From positions 36,040,039 through 36,104,038 of the forward strand of contig NC_054085.1 of NCBI RefSeq assembly GCF_017562075.2: a stretch of DNA of 64,000 nucleotides. The letters are read 5' to 3'. Under the pieces are notes generated by a model. The model was not told where the DNA came from, made no database searches, and was given only the letters and a program-made list of their open reading frames with translations. Made by a program: the position numbers and the translations under genes. Of the stretch, positions 12,001 through 26,700 are shown piece after piece (position 1 is the stretch's first letter; each line of letters begins with the position of its first letter). This DNA is from Anopheles merus. Lineage: Eukaryota > Arthropoda > Insecta > Diptera > Culicidae.

Positions 12001-15000
12001 CGCTTCAGACACATACACTGCGTTATAGTTAAGTGGTTTAGTGCTCCATGTTAGATGGAGTCTAGTGCTAGGATGTGCTAGAATAGAACAAATAGAGAGT
12101 CATTAGCCCCTTCTCAGCTTAGATTTGGCCTAGAACTCTAGAAGCATTTAGATCCCTAGATATCCCTAGATAGTGTCCATAGTGCTTTGCATTGGTTTAC
12201 TAGCAAGATTGGATATCGCAAAATTATCTAAAAAAAAGATCATGTTAATGAGATGTCTATTGCAACAAAAACATCTTCTACTGTTTAATCAAACTTTAGA
12301 AGATGCCTATTGGCGATAGTGCTCTCAATCGGAAGACATGTCCGATCCTCCTGACCTAATTGGTGTACCCAAACAAAACAAAACGACCGTAGTCGTTCGT
12401 ACTATAAATTCATCATTCTACGAAAAGGTGATCCTATGCTAGCATTCGCCTCTTGCTCGCCTGTTTTTAGCCGTGGCCAGCCGGCAGTGTAGTGTCCGAG
12501 GTCCAAATATACTAATCGGAATGATCGCTTTGTGTGTTCCATTGTTGCCCTTGCCCCAAATTCGTGCGTAACGCGTTTCGCTCGTCCGTTAGTTTCTTCT
12601 CGATTCTTCTGAAGTTTTGTTTTAGTGCTGACTGCATCTGCATTGCCTTTTAGAGAGAGTGTGTGCGTGTGTGTGTTTTTGGATGACGTTTCCCTGCGGG
12701 TTTGAATGCTGCTACCCTCAGACGCTAGCATACATAGAAGCCAAGAGTTTGCCAGAATGCTGCAGTGCAATGCATAACTTTTGAATGATAGCATACGATT
12801 CTGCCTGAACGATTTTGATTTCTCTGTTCTGTCTGTCTGTCTCTTATGCGTCGATTTTGCTGTTTTATTTCCAGACCGTTGTGTTTGTGTTTTCGTTCCG
12901 AACACCTTCTCCTCAACCGTGTGTTTCGTTTGTTTGGCTGTGTTAAGAAAAGCAAAAAACCGTCCGTTCTCATCTGTTGAGAACGTCTATGTCCGCAGGA
13001 AGATAGAACCAAACACAGGATAATAGTACTGGAAATTCCTCATCATCACAGCTGGATCTTTCATCACTCTTGTCTGTCGGTCTGTCTGTGTCTCTGTGTG
13101 TTGTGTACGTCTGTGTTTTCATGCTTATCATGTACGGATGGAGCAAGTTTTCTCATGAGAGGACGCTCCCAGCACAGGAAAGCACTTAAGCTGCAACGCG
13201 GTGCGAGAAGCGCATCTCAACTCAATGTACCTAACGCAATCTTTACGACAATCATCATCTACTACATCGCAACAGTGATAAAAGCAACTGCTTGTCCACC
13301 GTTTCCCCATCACCGTCTTTCGTATGGATGGGGACAAGAGCTACGATCACGTGAAGGCTTTGGTGAGCAGCATTCACGGATCCTTTACCGATGCATCCCT
13401 GCTGGATCGCACGAACAACAACAGCCCGGCCGGGTTACTTACCGCAGCGACTACACCGTCCAGAACACCGTCACCTTCACCGTCACCGTCGCCGGATGTC
13501 ATCCGGACGACCACGGAGGATGAGTCGCAGGCTCAAACGGTCAGCACCATGCCGGCCGACGGACAGGAACGGGCGGCGGCTGACGGTGCCGCCGCACCAC
13601 CCTCCAGACCAGCGGAGAGCGCGACCTCGGCGCCTGGCAACAGCATCATCGGCAGCACACCGACCCGGCTGCTGCAGCATCGGTTGCGCATACCTTCGCT
13701 GGTCGTAACAAGCTCGCTTTCGCCTTACCACCCGGGCAATCTACTTGCCGCCACCGCCGACCCAGACCATACGACGCCCCGGCGGTTCAGTTTTGCGATC
13801 ATGAGACGCCATTCCAATACGGTACCTACCTACCTACCTACCTACCTATCTAGAGACATCCCCCGTCACATCCAAGCCGCTCCAAACCGCTCTGTCCGCG
13901 TGCTCTGTAGTGCCAACTGCTGGCTAGTTCCGCAAACATGCCCGTCAAACACTTCCCCGTTTGTACCTAGTGTTGTGTTACATTTTCTGCCACATTTCCT
14001 CCATCCCGCCTCGCGTGTGTTTGTTCGTGCCATGCCTACCATTATAGTGCTCTGTCGCAGCTCGTTTAGTAACCCTTTTTCGCTCTTTCGCTCTTTCTTG
14101 TCCTGTTTCCACGACTTGCGCTGTCACTTGCTCCTGCTATCTCTTTCTCTCTCTCATCTGTCATGTTCTTTCGGCCACTAACTCTGTGTTCTTACAAACT
14201 ATTTTTCCTGTTTCGATCACTTAGTGTGACCTCTTTTTTACACTTTGTTCGTTCACTTACTTGTGTTTTTTTTGTTTTTACGTTTTTGTTTTATTGCCAC
14301 TAACTATTTCCTTCTTCGGAACGTGTTAACGCGTTTAGCTAAACGTTTTGATTGTATTATTACCTTCTTTGATTTTTCCAATTGTTTCAACATGCTGCAA
14401 CCGATGGCGGCTTCGTGATTGACACTCTGATAATCATAATAGCAAAATGACTTACTTTTACCTTTTCGAATGATGAATTTTCAAATCTTTTATACTGTTT
14501 CTTGTACAATGCACCTTACTGTTTCCCCGTGAAGAGTGCAATATCTATGCAATGTGTATATCTTTGTTAGTGTATGTTAATTTGTTGTAGTGTTTAGCGT
14601 AATAAGAAGTAACTTGTTTCATTATAATAGTATTCGTAGTGTAATACTTTCATGTTTTATCAAATGTATTTGACTATTTATGTTAGTTTGCCGTTCTTGT
14701 ATCTGAAACGCAAAGAATAACAAGTTTGTGTTTACAGTTTATAATGTTGTTTAGAAGTTGCATACTCTCTGTGCTCTATTTGTGTATTTATAATATGTTA
14801 AAATATTCATAGTGCTATTTTACTATTACCTACTTCTCAGGCACAACATATCATTTTATAGTTTTGTTGTTCTCTTTTCTTCGAAGTTGATTACTAATCC
14901 TGCCTGTTGGCGACCGATCGAACAACAATGAGTCATTCTAAATTCGATCTATTCCGTCGTTTCTAATCCTTTCGCACTGCCCAGCTGTGCGATGGCAAAG

Positions 15001-18000
15001 TTGCAAACAAAAATCACACATTTAATATTCACTTAGTACCACTGCTGCGTGACCTACCCCGTCATCCCGTTGGGTGAAGCAAATGGTCTGTAACGCTATC
15101 AACTGCTACCTTATGCAACACCACAGCTCGCGGTGGATGTGTGGAGTTGGCAAGGTTTCAAACGCTTCGCATTTTGTTGGGTCCCAACAATTCATCATCT
15201 TCCTGTCGTTTGGACGCCAAGCGGAGAATGAACTGCACTACGAATGGTCGACCACATGCAAAAGCGGCATCAAAACAATCCCGACCGCTAATTGGTGACA
15301 AATTAGAAGAGCGTTTGCTCGATGACATTGTGAGCGAAAGTCACTGATGAAAGAAATGCCAGTAGTTGCTAGACTTGGAGACTCTTTTCGAAACACGTCA
15401 TACGGCAGATTTGACGCAAAACGTTGCACATTCTAATCAGTTTGATCGCGTTCGTGTGCTGTTGTCATTGCCTTTTGTTCTTCATGAATCTGTGCTAAAT
15501 TTATTGCGTCAGTTTGTTGACTTTTAAATTGTTGCGCAAAAAGGCAACGGTTTGCTATTCCCATGGGCCTGTTGCTATTGTACACTGGTCAGAGTTCAAT
15601 GAACGATTCGAAGCAAAACCAGGATATTCAAATGGAAGGCGGAGTAATAGTAGTTGTTGTTTTGTACCATGCGCAATTCAATATTTGCATGTGCTGTATT
15701 TTAATGTATTTAAATACAGCCTATCCTGGTTAACACCGAACGGATGCTGTTTACGATTCAATATCATATTCATGAGCGATGAAACGAGATCATGATGTCA
15801 CTAACAGCGTCATTAATAAGGAATACAAAAGGTTCATGCAGCCTGCATGAGCATGAAGATCGCGGTCGTTTTATCAGAAGTTGTAAACATTGCTTAAATA
15901 GGATAGTAACGTATACTCCTGCTGCATTGCAAAACAGCAAAGTCAGTAGGGGCAGCGATTTAACGCATCAGAGATGGAAGGTTCGAATCTCAATCCGGAT
16001 TTCAACCATATTTGTGATATGGTGTGGGTTTCAGAAAATCAATGAGTCCTTAAGTAGTACAAACAAAGTTTCTTGGAATCCATAATAGCAGTCGTGTGAT
16101 CCATTCCATGCCTTGGAAGTGTCATGGAACTTTTCCTATCAATTAATCCTGATCAATCGATCAGCTTTATACGCCTCGATCACCTAGTTTGTATCTTAAG
16201 GGCTTCCATGTTAATAATTGAAACATATCCACCGGTAATGAATCACTTATTCCTTTCTACGAAAAATCAAACTGTTTCGTCATGACGCTCCCATCGCGAG
16301 TGGCAAAGACTTCTCGGAAAATCTTACCACTCCGAGGCCTCAGCTAACTACAACTGATTGGCAAGGATTGAGGCGTTGAGCGGTACGAGGGGGACTGGTT
16401 TCTCTTGGATCGTTCGTCGTCACGGCATCTACTCCTCTCGTGGCTGCTGGGGGCGACAGTAAAACGATCTGTTGTGCTATGTGTGCTCAGCTGAACACGA
16501 AACACCGGCCAACAACCACGCTCGGGTCCGTTCTCTTGGCGTTTTCTGCACGCTCGCAATTTCTCCCACACTCTCGGTTGTTCTCGCCGTTCTCGGCATA
16601 CTCTATCTCTCGCTTCCCGGACCCAACCGGATTGTGATCGTGATAATCGAGCACGCATCAGCTGGAGTACCTGTTTTCGATCACGTTAGGCTAGGGAGCG
16701 GGGTGGACCTAGGCGAAGGAAAACAGGGTGACGGCGTGCGCTATAGGATGCAAAGCGCGTGTCCGTATCGCTGGCGCGCGATCGTGGCGTTTAGTCTGTA
16801 AAGCGCGCTCGAACACGCCTGATCGAGGCCTCGGGAGTAGAACACGATCGCAGGCGCGCGCGCGTGTTTTCGGTGTGGACGATTGTCCCCGGTTCGTGCG
16901 CACTTGCGTTGGATCTCGCGAACCTTCCGCGTTGTGCCCACAACCAGAATGCGCATTGTCCGCGTCGGTGCAGTTGTCGTTGGCAGTTGGCAGTGGCACG
17001 CAGGATCAATGTGGTTGCAAAGGTGTCCTAGTGGCAGTAGAAGAACCGACCGCGCATTGTGCAGTTAAAGTTGTTTAAAGTGGCAGCTGGCAGCTTTCGG
17101 GCAATATAATAGAGAGCGTTCGTTTACCACCGGTGCAGTGTGTTCAACAACAAAAAGAGCCAGAAAATATCGTGGAGTATTATGTACGAAAGATGTTGTG
17201 ATAAATTGTTTCATTAATTGCTGTTATGTGTGTTGTTGTGCCCTCGTGATTGGAGTTGTCCTGTTTTTAAGCATTTAATTGAAGTTTCATGTCTCTTTCA
17301 CTAAGAATAATGCGTTCTATGCTAGCGTGAAGGATGGTTTTAAATTCACCTATAGTTACACATTTTACTTTCTGTGCTTGCATTTCCATTCACATTCTGG
17401 AATTGCGTCGTAGCTTCGTTTCCGGATAAGTAGATCAGCTCAATTAACTGCATCTCGTGATGCTTGGCTTCCGTAGAAGGGAATTTAGTTGAAGAGCTTT
17501 AGAAAACGGAATGTTGGAACCCATTGCAGTTTGCAATGTTGAATTGTTTGTAGTTGTATACATAAGAAAAAACGTCTGCAGGAAATCCATAGGAAAATGT
17601 CTTTGAATTAATAGAGAAACAATTAATGATCGCTAAAAGTGTGTGAATGGATCCAATAAAAGATCCCGCTTTCCTAAATTTGCTGATCGGAGCTCCCAAA
17701 ACCTGCATGACGAGCTAGTTTAAAAGAATTGCCCAAACTATGGCACCGTTAGCTTAACCCAGAGAATAAACCCAAATTTACAAATTGATGCATTCTTATG
17801 AGCATTATAAAACTATCTAAACTGGAATGAAATACCATTGCCAGCTAATTAGGACAATCTCTATCCTGCTATTTTGAAGTTCAGAAAGAAGTAACTGTAA
17901 AGAACATAAAACCTTTCAGGTTTTATTTTTGCTGTAATCCTTAGCTGGCTGAGTCGTATAAATTTCGCTAACTTACAATTGATAACGGGCTATAAAGCTG

Positions 18001-20758
18001 TAAAATGTTTTATTCTATTGAAAAGAAACCTGGACGTAATTTATAATTTCTGGCGAACGTGACGGATTTTAATTTATGGAAATGATCCGCTGTGGAACAT
18101 TTTTTCGCGAATACAAAAATCCAATTCCAGCGCCGCCTGACAGTGTCAAATATTTCTCTACAATTCCTCTTTACGCGCGGCCAAAAATAACGCGCCCATT
18201 GAAAGGGCTTTACTCCTTTTTCCATGCCGTGAGCAATTGTAATCCAAAAAGCTCTTCTTTCGGCTGTCATCCTGCTGTAGCGAAAGATATAGCGAAGTTA
18301 AGAAGGAAAACGCATACGCAAAGCAAAGAAACAGGACTTAACTCATGCAATCAGGGGCACAGTACACAGAATGAAATAATTTATCTTCCAACATCCAATC
18401 AACCGTGTTTCCTCTTCTCGGGCTCGAACACTGACCTCCACAGCGGGAGGCATTTCGTTTACTTTTTTGGATTGCGGCGAAAATCCGACAGTGAATCAGG
18501 AAAAGAACGGATATCCCTGCAGTGTCAGCCAGCGCAGCAACTCGCACAGCCCGTGTCCGTCGCCAACGCGCAATTGATCTCCTTGCTGCGTACTGCCGCA
18601 AACGAGAACGAGCAGAAGAGGGTCCTCGTGAAGCTTCTGCCAAACAGTGCCAAAATCTAGCCGAAAAGTGTAAATGCTTCAATGTGCATTGCTGTGTGTC
18701 TGTGTCTATATGTGTCTGTGTGTTTAGCTTAAAAATAGTGATAATTCTGTGTGAGTCTGTGTGTGTATGTCCCTTTTGCCGTACCACTGCTGCTAGGCAT
18801 CGAGTGTGTGTTACGCTGCATCTCGGACCCCAACTGCCTTTGCATTTGATTCAGGCAGTGGCGAGATGAAAGTAATCAACTGCGATGAGCTGATCCTGAA
18901 CGTTCAACGCCTCAAGGCGTACGGTCGGCGCATTACCCGCTCGTCCAAAGTGCATGTATGTAAATAACGTCCGCTTTCCGGTGACTTAACGTTTCAATAT
19001 CTCGTGCTTCTTTTAAGATATCAAAATACACAAGTTATCCCCCACTTGTTCGACATGATTTGAAGTTCGACTTTTGGGTTTGAGTGTCTTAAAAAGCATA
19101 TAAGAATCGTTATTGTTAAGGTGTTGGGTTCGTGTATAGTAATTTCACCTTTTTGGCTATGTCAATGTCCACCAACAACTGCGCCACAGGGACCAGTATA
19201 GCGTCAAACGATCATTTAAGACACGCAATTGGTAGAAGGTGATTCCTCAGTTGGAAATTCTTGTTGGTCAAACGAATTCTAACAGCTCATTCATTATGAT
19301 GTCTAGACAACGTGTTGCCTTTGTTCTACAATATACTTTTCATTACGACTACAAGCGTTGTAAACTGTTGGCGGAGGCTCAAAATTGTGTAGTTGCTGTC
19401 AGTTAGATTTTAATTGCTTCTTTCCCCAATAACTGCTGAGGTTCTTCCCATGGATAAGAAATTTGTACAATAAAGCAACATGATACAGTGCGTAGCCCTG
19501 TCTTGGATTTAATTACGTTCCATGAAGGTAATGCAGTCTGTCATTCGTTTGCACAGCTGTGCTGCAATATGGACGAAACATTTTAGTTTTATTCCTCCCA
19601 GAAAGCTTCATTTTAAGATTGGCAACGATTTTGTGTAAAAGAACTTGTAACAATGTGTTTAAGGTTAGAAAAAATCCCCCAAAAAGCTTAATCCATAGTA
19701 GAAGGTCCTTTTTGTATACAACAACGAGGATCGAGTCATTGTTAGAAGCGTACGTGATAAGGAATGTGATGAAGAATGCCAGTATGCGGTATTGCTACTA
19801 ACGCTGGCTAGGCGTGGTGACTCCACAATAGGCCAATTTCTGCAACAATCTGTCCGTGGTAAAATAGGTCAGCCGCGTGTGTTTGTTCGTCCAAACCGGA
19901 ACCACCAGTTTCGATTCGATTGAATTATTGCCAACCTGAACGCAAGCCGTTCCTACCGACCTTGAGCTGCCTACTGTCGCGGGCACAAACTGTGGCATTC
20001 TGCGAGGAACTAACTGCAGCAACCCCACCTAACATCCGAATACCCGGTTCCAAAACAATCAGGATCTAGCAAGTGACCCGGTGTCAGCAACAATGCAATG
20101 CGCTCCCGTGTAGGCAAATAGCTACGGTTGCGGCTCCCTGCGGACCAGTGCGGATGACTAATACGGGGTCCGACGCGCCGCGATCAAGAAGCGGAAGGTT
20201 GTAAGGCGAGTGGGCTGCAATGACTACTGCAAAGCAAAACCTGAAGAAATGTGCCAAGTTCTTGCTGGTCAGTCGGTAGCAGCACACCACCCCGCCTTTG
20301 TGGTTCTAGTTCGTTGTGATTGAAACACGCACCACCTAGACGGTTTTGTGCCCAGGGGGTGCACATTGTGGGTGTTATTAATTAAGGGCTCATTTAAAAG
20401 TATAATACTTAAAACAATCCGATAAGGAAAGATTTGCACGGCGCAGCAAAGCCCCCCTCGTCAGGTTCTGCGGCTGCGTTATACCAACCTAATTGAGAAC
20501 CTACCTTTGGGTGAGAATCGCTGGTAAGCCTTTAGCGCCGCGGTTTTGTTTGTGCTGCTGCTGTAGGGTGCACTGCTGCCAGCAGGCTGCGAGAGATACG
20601 CTAGATCAAAGTGGTTTGTTTTGCTTTCCCGCTAGGTGATGGTGGGTGCCGAGTTTATTTATGCATCCAGTAGTAGTGTGTCTCCTGGTTAGCAGTTAGT
20701 AACTCGATCGCCTGCATGGCATGGTTGGTTGGTTGGATTGGGTGGGTCGGTTTTTATT

Positions 20759-20792
<34 letters not shown>

Positions 20793-23700
20793 CCAACCAC
20801 TAACTCTACGATACGATGCGGGTCCAAATCAATCAATCCGATCAGATGTGATCGTGTGTAAGTCGTACAGACAGCAAATTACTAGACGAAAGTATTGGAT
20901 GATGTAGTCATCTGACTGGACTAGTTAGCTTAGTGGGGCGATAAAGAATGTCTCCATTTTAGCGTCCAGTGTATAGGTCCTTTTGTCTCGCCGTACTCAA
21001 TTTACCAGCTCCAAGATTATACGCATCAGCATCTGCAAATAAACGTACAATGCACAGCGGTGTACCTCAGCGATGACAGCGACAACTCACTTCATTACGC
21101 GATCCTTGCAAACGCGGGCTCGGACTCGGACTCGTCCGTTGCAAAACATCTCAAACCGGCTCGAAAACAGAGAATGTTTCATAATGATGCCTTGGATGCA
21201 CTTGCCGCCCCGTACTCGACGGCGGTGCACAGTGGCAATGGTGACTGTCGATGCGCGTCTGCCCGCTAAGCGCACTCCACGACACAAAGCCCGACCCTAA
21301 TTGGACATCGTCCAAAAGCAGATAGATTGAGAGAAGGAGGGGACAGAGAGAGAGAGAGAGATTTCAACCAGGTAATCGTACCTGATGATGGCAAAATTGT
21401 TCCTCATTTAGTCAATCTATACGGTGAAATTATGGACCTCTCTGTACAGCGAGGCCCGGCGTGCTACACCGGGCGGGCCACCGTGTGTATTGCTCAATGT
21501 GAGCACGGTAATTCTGTCACCAAACCGGAACCACAGACGACCGCTGTTCGGGCGGGGGAGGGTTGACCATCGATCGGGGTGACCATCACCAATTGCTGTT
21601 ACCAATTTTTGCAAACTAGTCAGCCAGCCAGCCAGCCAGCACGCGGCAGGTCTGCATGTTTGTTTTACTCGCCCCGCTAATGATCTCATCGCTTGCCCTC
21701 CGGGGGCCGGGTAGTGTACCTCCGGGTTTGGCGGCCCCCGGGTCACGGGTGGACAAGGGCTTCCGCAGGCTTCTAGTGCGGCGAGAATGCAACTCTTAAT
21801 ACCATGTCGGGCATAGACCACCACCACCTCCACCAGGGCCTACCAAAGGCAATGCGCTTACTGCACACCTTCTAAGCCGGTGCACTGCGGGTGCGCCCGC
21901 CAAGCACACACTCTTCAGGACACAACCGGTATGGTAATGAAACGGGGTGGACGATAGTTTAACTGCGCAAATGGTATGGTACTGGTACCCTGTCCTCTTG
22001 CTCCACCAATCCACCAACCCCTAAAGGTCACTGTGGTGTATCTGTGTGTTTGTGTTTTTTTTCTCTCTCTCGTATTCGTACTTCTTTGGCTCAAGTGTGG
22101 TCTTAGACACTCTCTAGGCCATCACCATCGGTCGGGCGTACTTGGAGGGCAACTTCGTGTGCACTCTATCCGGGTCGTCTCAACGTCCAACGATGACGAC
22201 GACGACGACCAACGGATGGATGGGTCTGATTTGCGGAAGATGACAATTATAGGGGCATCAATAGGAAACTGCTAATGATAGTCTTTACGTTGGGATGACT
22301 TTGAATGGATCCTAGGGGGATGACTGGAAACCTGGTGACGCATCTTCAGGTAACAGTAGGAAAGATATCTGTAGAAAACAAGAGATAAATTAAATGGACA
22401 GCAGATGAATACTGTTGATGGAAAGTGGGACATTTGGATTTGAAATAACATATAGTGGTATGAAATAAAAGATCCTCAAGGTACCCAATATCTGTGTGCT
22501 ATAAATTGTATTGATCGTTTATCTAGCGGAGTTCATGAAAGATCAGATCGTGACCTAACGGAAACATTATTGGTTAGATCTCTAATGTTATCTATAAAGA
22601 TGTAAAGGTTCTACAGATTATTACTGATTGTCTGCAACATTCTGTTATAAATTACTATTTATTAAATATTAACACTATCATTTGTAACATGAGTGTCGCT
22701 TGAAGTTACTTCATTGTCGCAATACTGTATGTAGATGATGGCATACCAGCATGTAAACTAATACAGACGGCAGTAGCCACTGAGGCGTTAATTAATACCG
22801 GTATTGGCATGCAAAGCAAGGTGCTACTGAATGGGGTTTGATTTCTCCCGTTAAAATCGTTGTTTTACTAGCTGTTTTATGTTGAATGTATACAAGTGTT
22901 TTCCCCTTTTTTCCCTTAACAATAGTCTCCGTTTGATGTTATGCGTCGTTGAACATGTTGGTTGTGATGCTTCATAATGAGCAATTAATATCATCACTAC
23001 TTTGTATGTCACTTTACAGCATTGAATGGAATGTTTCTGTATTTGATGCCCCTTTTTGCTGTTGTTTATTTTTGTTACACTAAACCTCTGCTTTCCCATT
23101 CTACTCTCCATTCTTACGTTTCCATTTTGACGTGTTAGAAAAGCTCTCAGATCCTTATGTCACTAGTGGGAGCTTCGAGATGTGTGCGTTAACTGCAGGC
23201 TCTAGTATGCGAGAGACACGCACGGAATTCTCGACTAAAACCTCGCTTACAAGCAAACGCACGCACACGCGCGTGTGCAGCGTTTGTATGTGTGTAACGA
23301 AATGCAAAAGAACTGTGTTTGATTTTCTTACCACACTAGTTTGTAGAACTTTTCCTTTTTTGTTTTCTTGCCACTTTTAATATCCTGTACCATTTATGCA
23401 CGTTATGTGTTGTGTTTTTATCGGTTTTTAATATATCCCTCTGTATCTTCTCTTCGTTGCGATGCACCGCCCTACCCCTGCAAAAAAATAGGCACTGAAT
23501 CGGTGCGATTCGATGGGATCGTTGGGCCACCGTTCGCTCCTACAGTACCTGGAAACGGATGATCTAGCTGGACTAAAATCATTCCTCGGCACCCGCCACC
23601 TGCAGGTCGACGATCGAGATGAGGTAGGTGAAGTGTAAACGCTCGGTACAGTGAAGCAGCTTTGTAGTGTCGTGCACAGTACGCGGGCTTGCAACTCACT

Positions 23701-26700
23701 AGTAGCGAGTTCAAAGCCGATTTGAGCCGAGAGAAGAGATTATCGTTTTGTGCAAACATAACGGGTTGTTTGTTCCAACTCATTCTCCAGAACAACACCA
23801 CAGTGCTGATGGTCGCAAGCGGCCGCGGTGCGACCCATTTCGTGAAGGAACTACTGGCCCGGGGTGCCGATGTACAGGCGCAGGATTTGGACAGCTGGAC
23901 GGCGCTGCACTTCGCCGCCAAGGCCGGTCATGTCGGGATCGTGGAGCTCCTGCTGGACAACGGGGCGGAGCTGGAGCACCGCGACATGGGCGGTTGGACG
24001 GCGCTCATGTGGGGCTCGTACAAGGGGCACACCAGCGTGGTGGCGCTGCTGCTGCAGCGCGGTGCCGACGTGCAGGCACACGGCAACTACCACCTCAACC
24101 CGCTGCTCTGGGCGTCCGGTCGTGGCCACACGGAGATCGTGCGCCTGCTAGTCAACACGGGCGGTGCGAAGGTGAACGTTGGCGATAAGGTAAGAGCGGT
24201 TCAGTGCCACACCCCTGTGCTGTTTTGTTTGGTTGGCAAATCGTGACCGGTGATTACATTCTTTTTCCCGTTCTTGTTCCAGTACGGAACGACCCCGCTG
24301 GTGTGGGCCTGCCGGAAGGGAAGCGCGGAGATAGTGGACGTTCTACTGAAAGCCGGCGCGAACGTGGATACCGCCGGCATGTACTCGTGGACACCGCTGC
24401 TCGTAGCGGTCAGTGGCGGCTTTCAGGAATGTGTCTCCCTGCTGCTCGAGCGCAAGCCAAACGTGAACGCCCTGGACAAGGACGGCATGACGGCGCTCTC
24501 GATCGCGTGCCGTGAAGGGCTCACCGAGATCGCGTCGGCGCTGATCGCGGCCGGTGCCTACCTGAACGTGCAGGATCGGGCCGGCGACACGCCGCTGATT
24601 AACGCCGTCAAGGGCGGACACCGGAGCGTGGTCGAGATCCTGATGAAGCGCCACGTGGACGTGGACATCCAGGGGAAGGACAAGAAGACGGCCCTGTACA
24701 CGGCGGTCGAGAAGGGCCACACCGCGATCGTGAAGCTGATCTTGCAGTCCAACCCGGACCTGGAGCTATCAACCAAAGACGGCGACACCGCGCTGCTGCG
24801 GGCGGTGCGCAACCGCAACCTCGAGATCGTGCAGATGCTGCTGGAGCGCAAGGCGAAGGTGGGCGCGACGGACAAGCGGGGCGACACCTGTCTGCACGTG
24901 GCGATGCGGGCCCGCTCGAAGGCGATCGTGGAGGCGCTGCTGAGCAACCCGAAGTACGGCCAGCTGCTGTACCGATCGAACAAGGAGGGCGAAACGCCGT
25001 ACGCGATCGATGCGACGCACCAGAAGACGATCCTCGGGCAGGTGTTCGGCAATCGGCGGCTGAACGCGAACGAAGACTCGGAGGGTATGCTCGGGTATGG
25101 GCTGTACTCGTCGGCGCTCGCTGACGTGCTGAGCGAACCGACGCTTACCACCCCGATCACGGTGGGACTGTACGCGAAGTGGGGCAGCGGGAAGAGCTTC
25201 CTGCTGACGGAGCTGCGGGACGAGATGAAGAACTTTGCCCACTCGTGGTCGGAGCCGCCGATCGACGCGTCCTGGCTGTTCTTTCTGATCAGCCTGCATC
25301 TGGTGCTGGTGATCGGGACGGTGGTCGGGCTGGCCACCTGGAGCTACGTGTGGGGCATAGTGACGGGGGCCACCCTGCTGGTGCTGATTTACTTTACCGA
25401 CATTCTGCTAAAGTTCCTCGACCGTCGGTACGATCTCGAGTGGCTGTACTCGCTCAACTACGGGCTGTCGCGCAAGCTCGGCCGGCTGCGGCTGATACTG
25501 CAGGTCGCGTTCTGCCATCCGCCCGGGCCGCAGAGCGACCAGCAACCGATGCCAGTACGGTTTCACTTTGCCGAGGCGAGCGGGGCCGCCCCGAACGGGG
25601 ATGCGGCCGTGGCGCTGATGCTGGCCTCGCTGTTCGACGCGATCGAGGCGCACTACGGTTCGTTGGCGACCGGGCTTTATCGTGCCTTTCGACCGAAACC
25701 TTGTAAGTGTGTGTGAGTGTATTTGCAAGAACAATTTACCTACAGTTTCGTCCTCCTTTTTCCTACAGTAAAAGCAACCGGTGGCTGGAAATGGCGTAAA
25801 ATGTGCTGCATGCCGGTGGTGCTGATGTTCGAGCTCGGCATGCTGGGCATCCTGGCGACGGCCTCGCTCTCGATCGTGTACTCCGAGTACGGGCTGGAGG
25901 GCCGGGAGGAGATAGCGGTGGCGATCTACGTCCTGCTGGGCATCCTGCTCGCCGGCGCCATCGCGAACCTGCACGCCTGGTCGAAGCTTATCGGTGCCTT
26001 GTTTATGTCGCAGGGCAAACACCTGAAGCGTGCCTTCAACAGCAACGAGGCGGCCCCACTGACGGCGCTCGGTGCCGAGGTCAGCCTGATGACGGATATG
26101 GTGCGCTGTCTGGACGCGTTCACCGGCCAGCAGAGCCGGCTGGTCGGCGTGGTCGATGCGCTCGACTCCTGCGACACCGAGCGCACGCTCACGATACTGA
26201 ACGCGGTGCAGACGCTGCTGTCCGGGCCGCAGCGACCGTTCGTGCTGCTGCTCGCGGTCGATCCGCATGTGATAGCGAAGGCGGCCGAAGCCAACAGCCG
26301 GCGGCTGTTCACGGAGGGCGGCATCGGGGGGCACGACTTCCTGCGCAATCTGGTGCATCTGCCGGTGTACCTGCAGAACTCGGGCCTGCGCAAGGTGCAG
26401 CGGGCCCAGAACACCGCCATGTCGGCGTACCGGCGTGCCATGCCGGATCTGAGCCGGGACGACGATCAGCCGCACCTGGGCCATTCGGCATCGGCCCGGC
26501 GGCTGTCGAACGCGTCGGAGATTATGTCGTCGCAGGAGAAGCTGCGCGCGATGCCGAGCTCGTCCCGCGGGGGTAGCAAAAAGCTGCGCGTATCCGACTC
26601 GATCGCCAGCTCGATCGGGTCGAACCTGCACAAGCTTGGCCAAAACCCGCCGGTGGATCTGTCGAAAATCATCCTCACCGATGATTACTTCAGCGACGTG

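Noticed and set aside
12402..12905. 167-codon open frame on the - strand inside the Kidins220 intron
   Set aside because: Composition is K/R/T-rich from microsatellite and AT sequence, with no family similarity or splice support.
13822..14181. Continuation of the first exon C reading frame past 13821
   Set aside because: It runs into a (CTAC)n tract and T-rich intron, with a clear change in codon character; the donor GTACCT at 13822 is the better end.
15980..16000. GGTTCGAATC, a match to the tRNA B box, in the Kidins220 intron
   Set aside because: No A box at the right distance and no pairing acceptor or anticodon stem; at most a decayed tRNA-derived SINE fragment.
19798..20366. Short - strand frames in the Kidins220 intron
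   Set aside because: No recognised domain, no splice partner and no clear codon bias.
23748..24188. Overlapping alternative frames across the Kidins220 ankyrin exons
   Set aside because: They are GC-rich shadow frames with Arg/Ala/Gly-biased composition.
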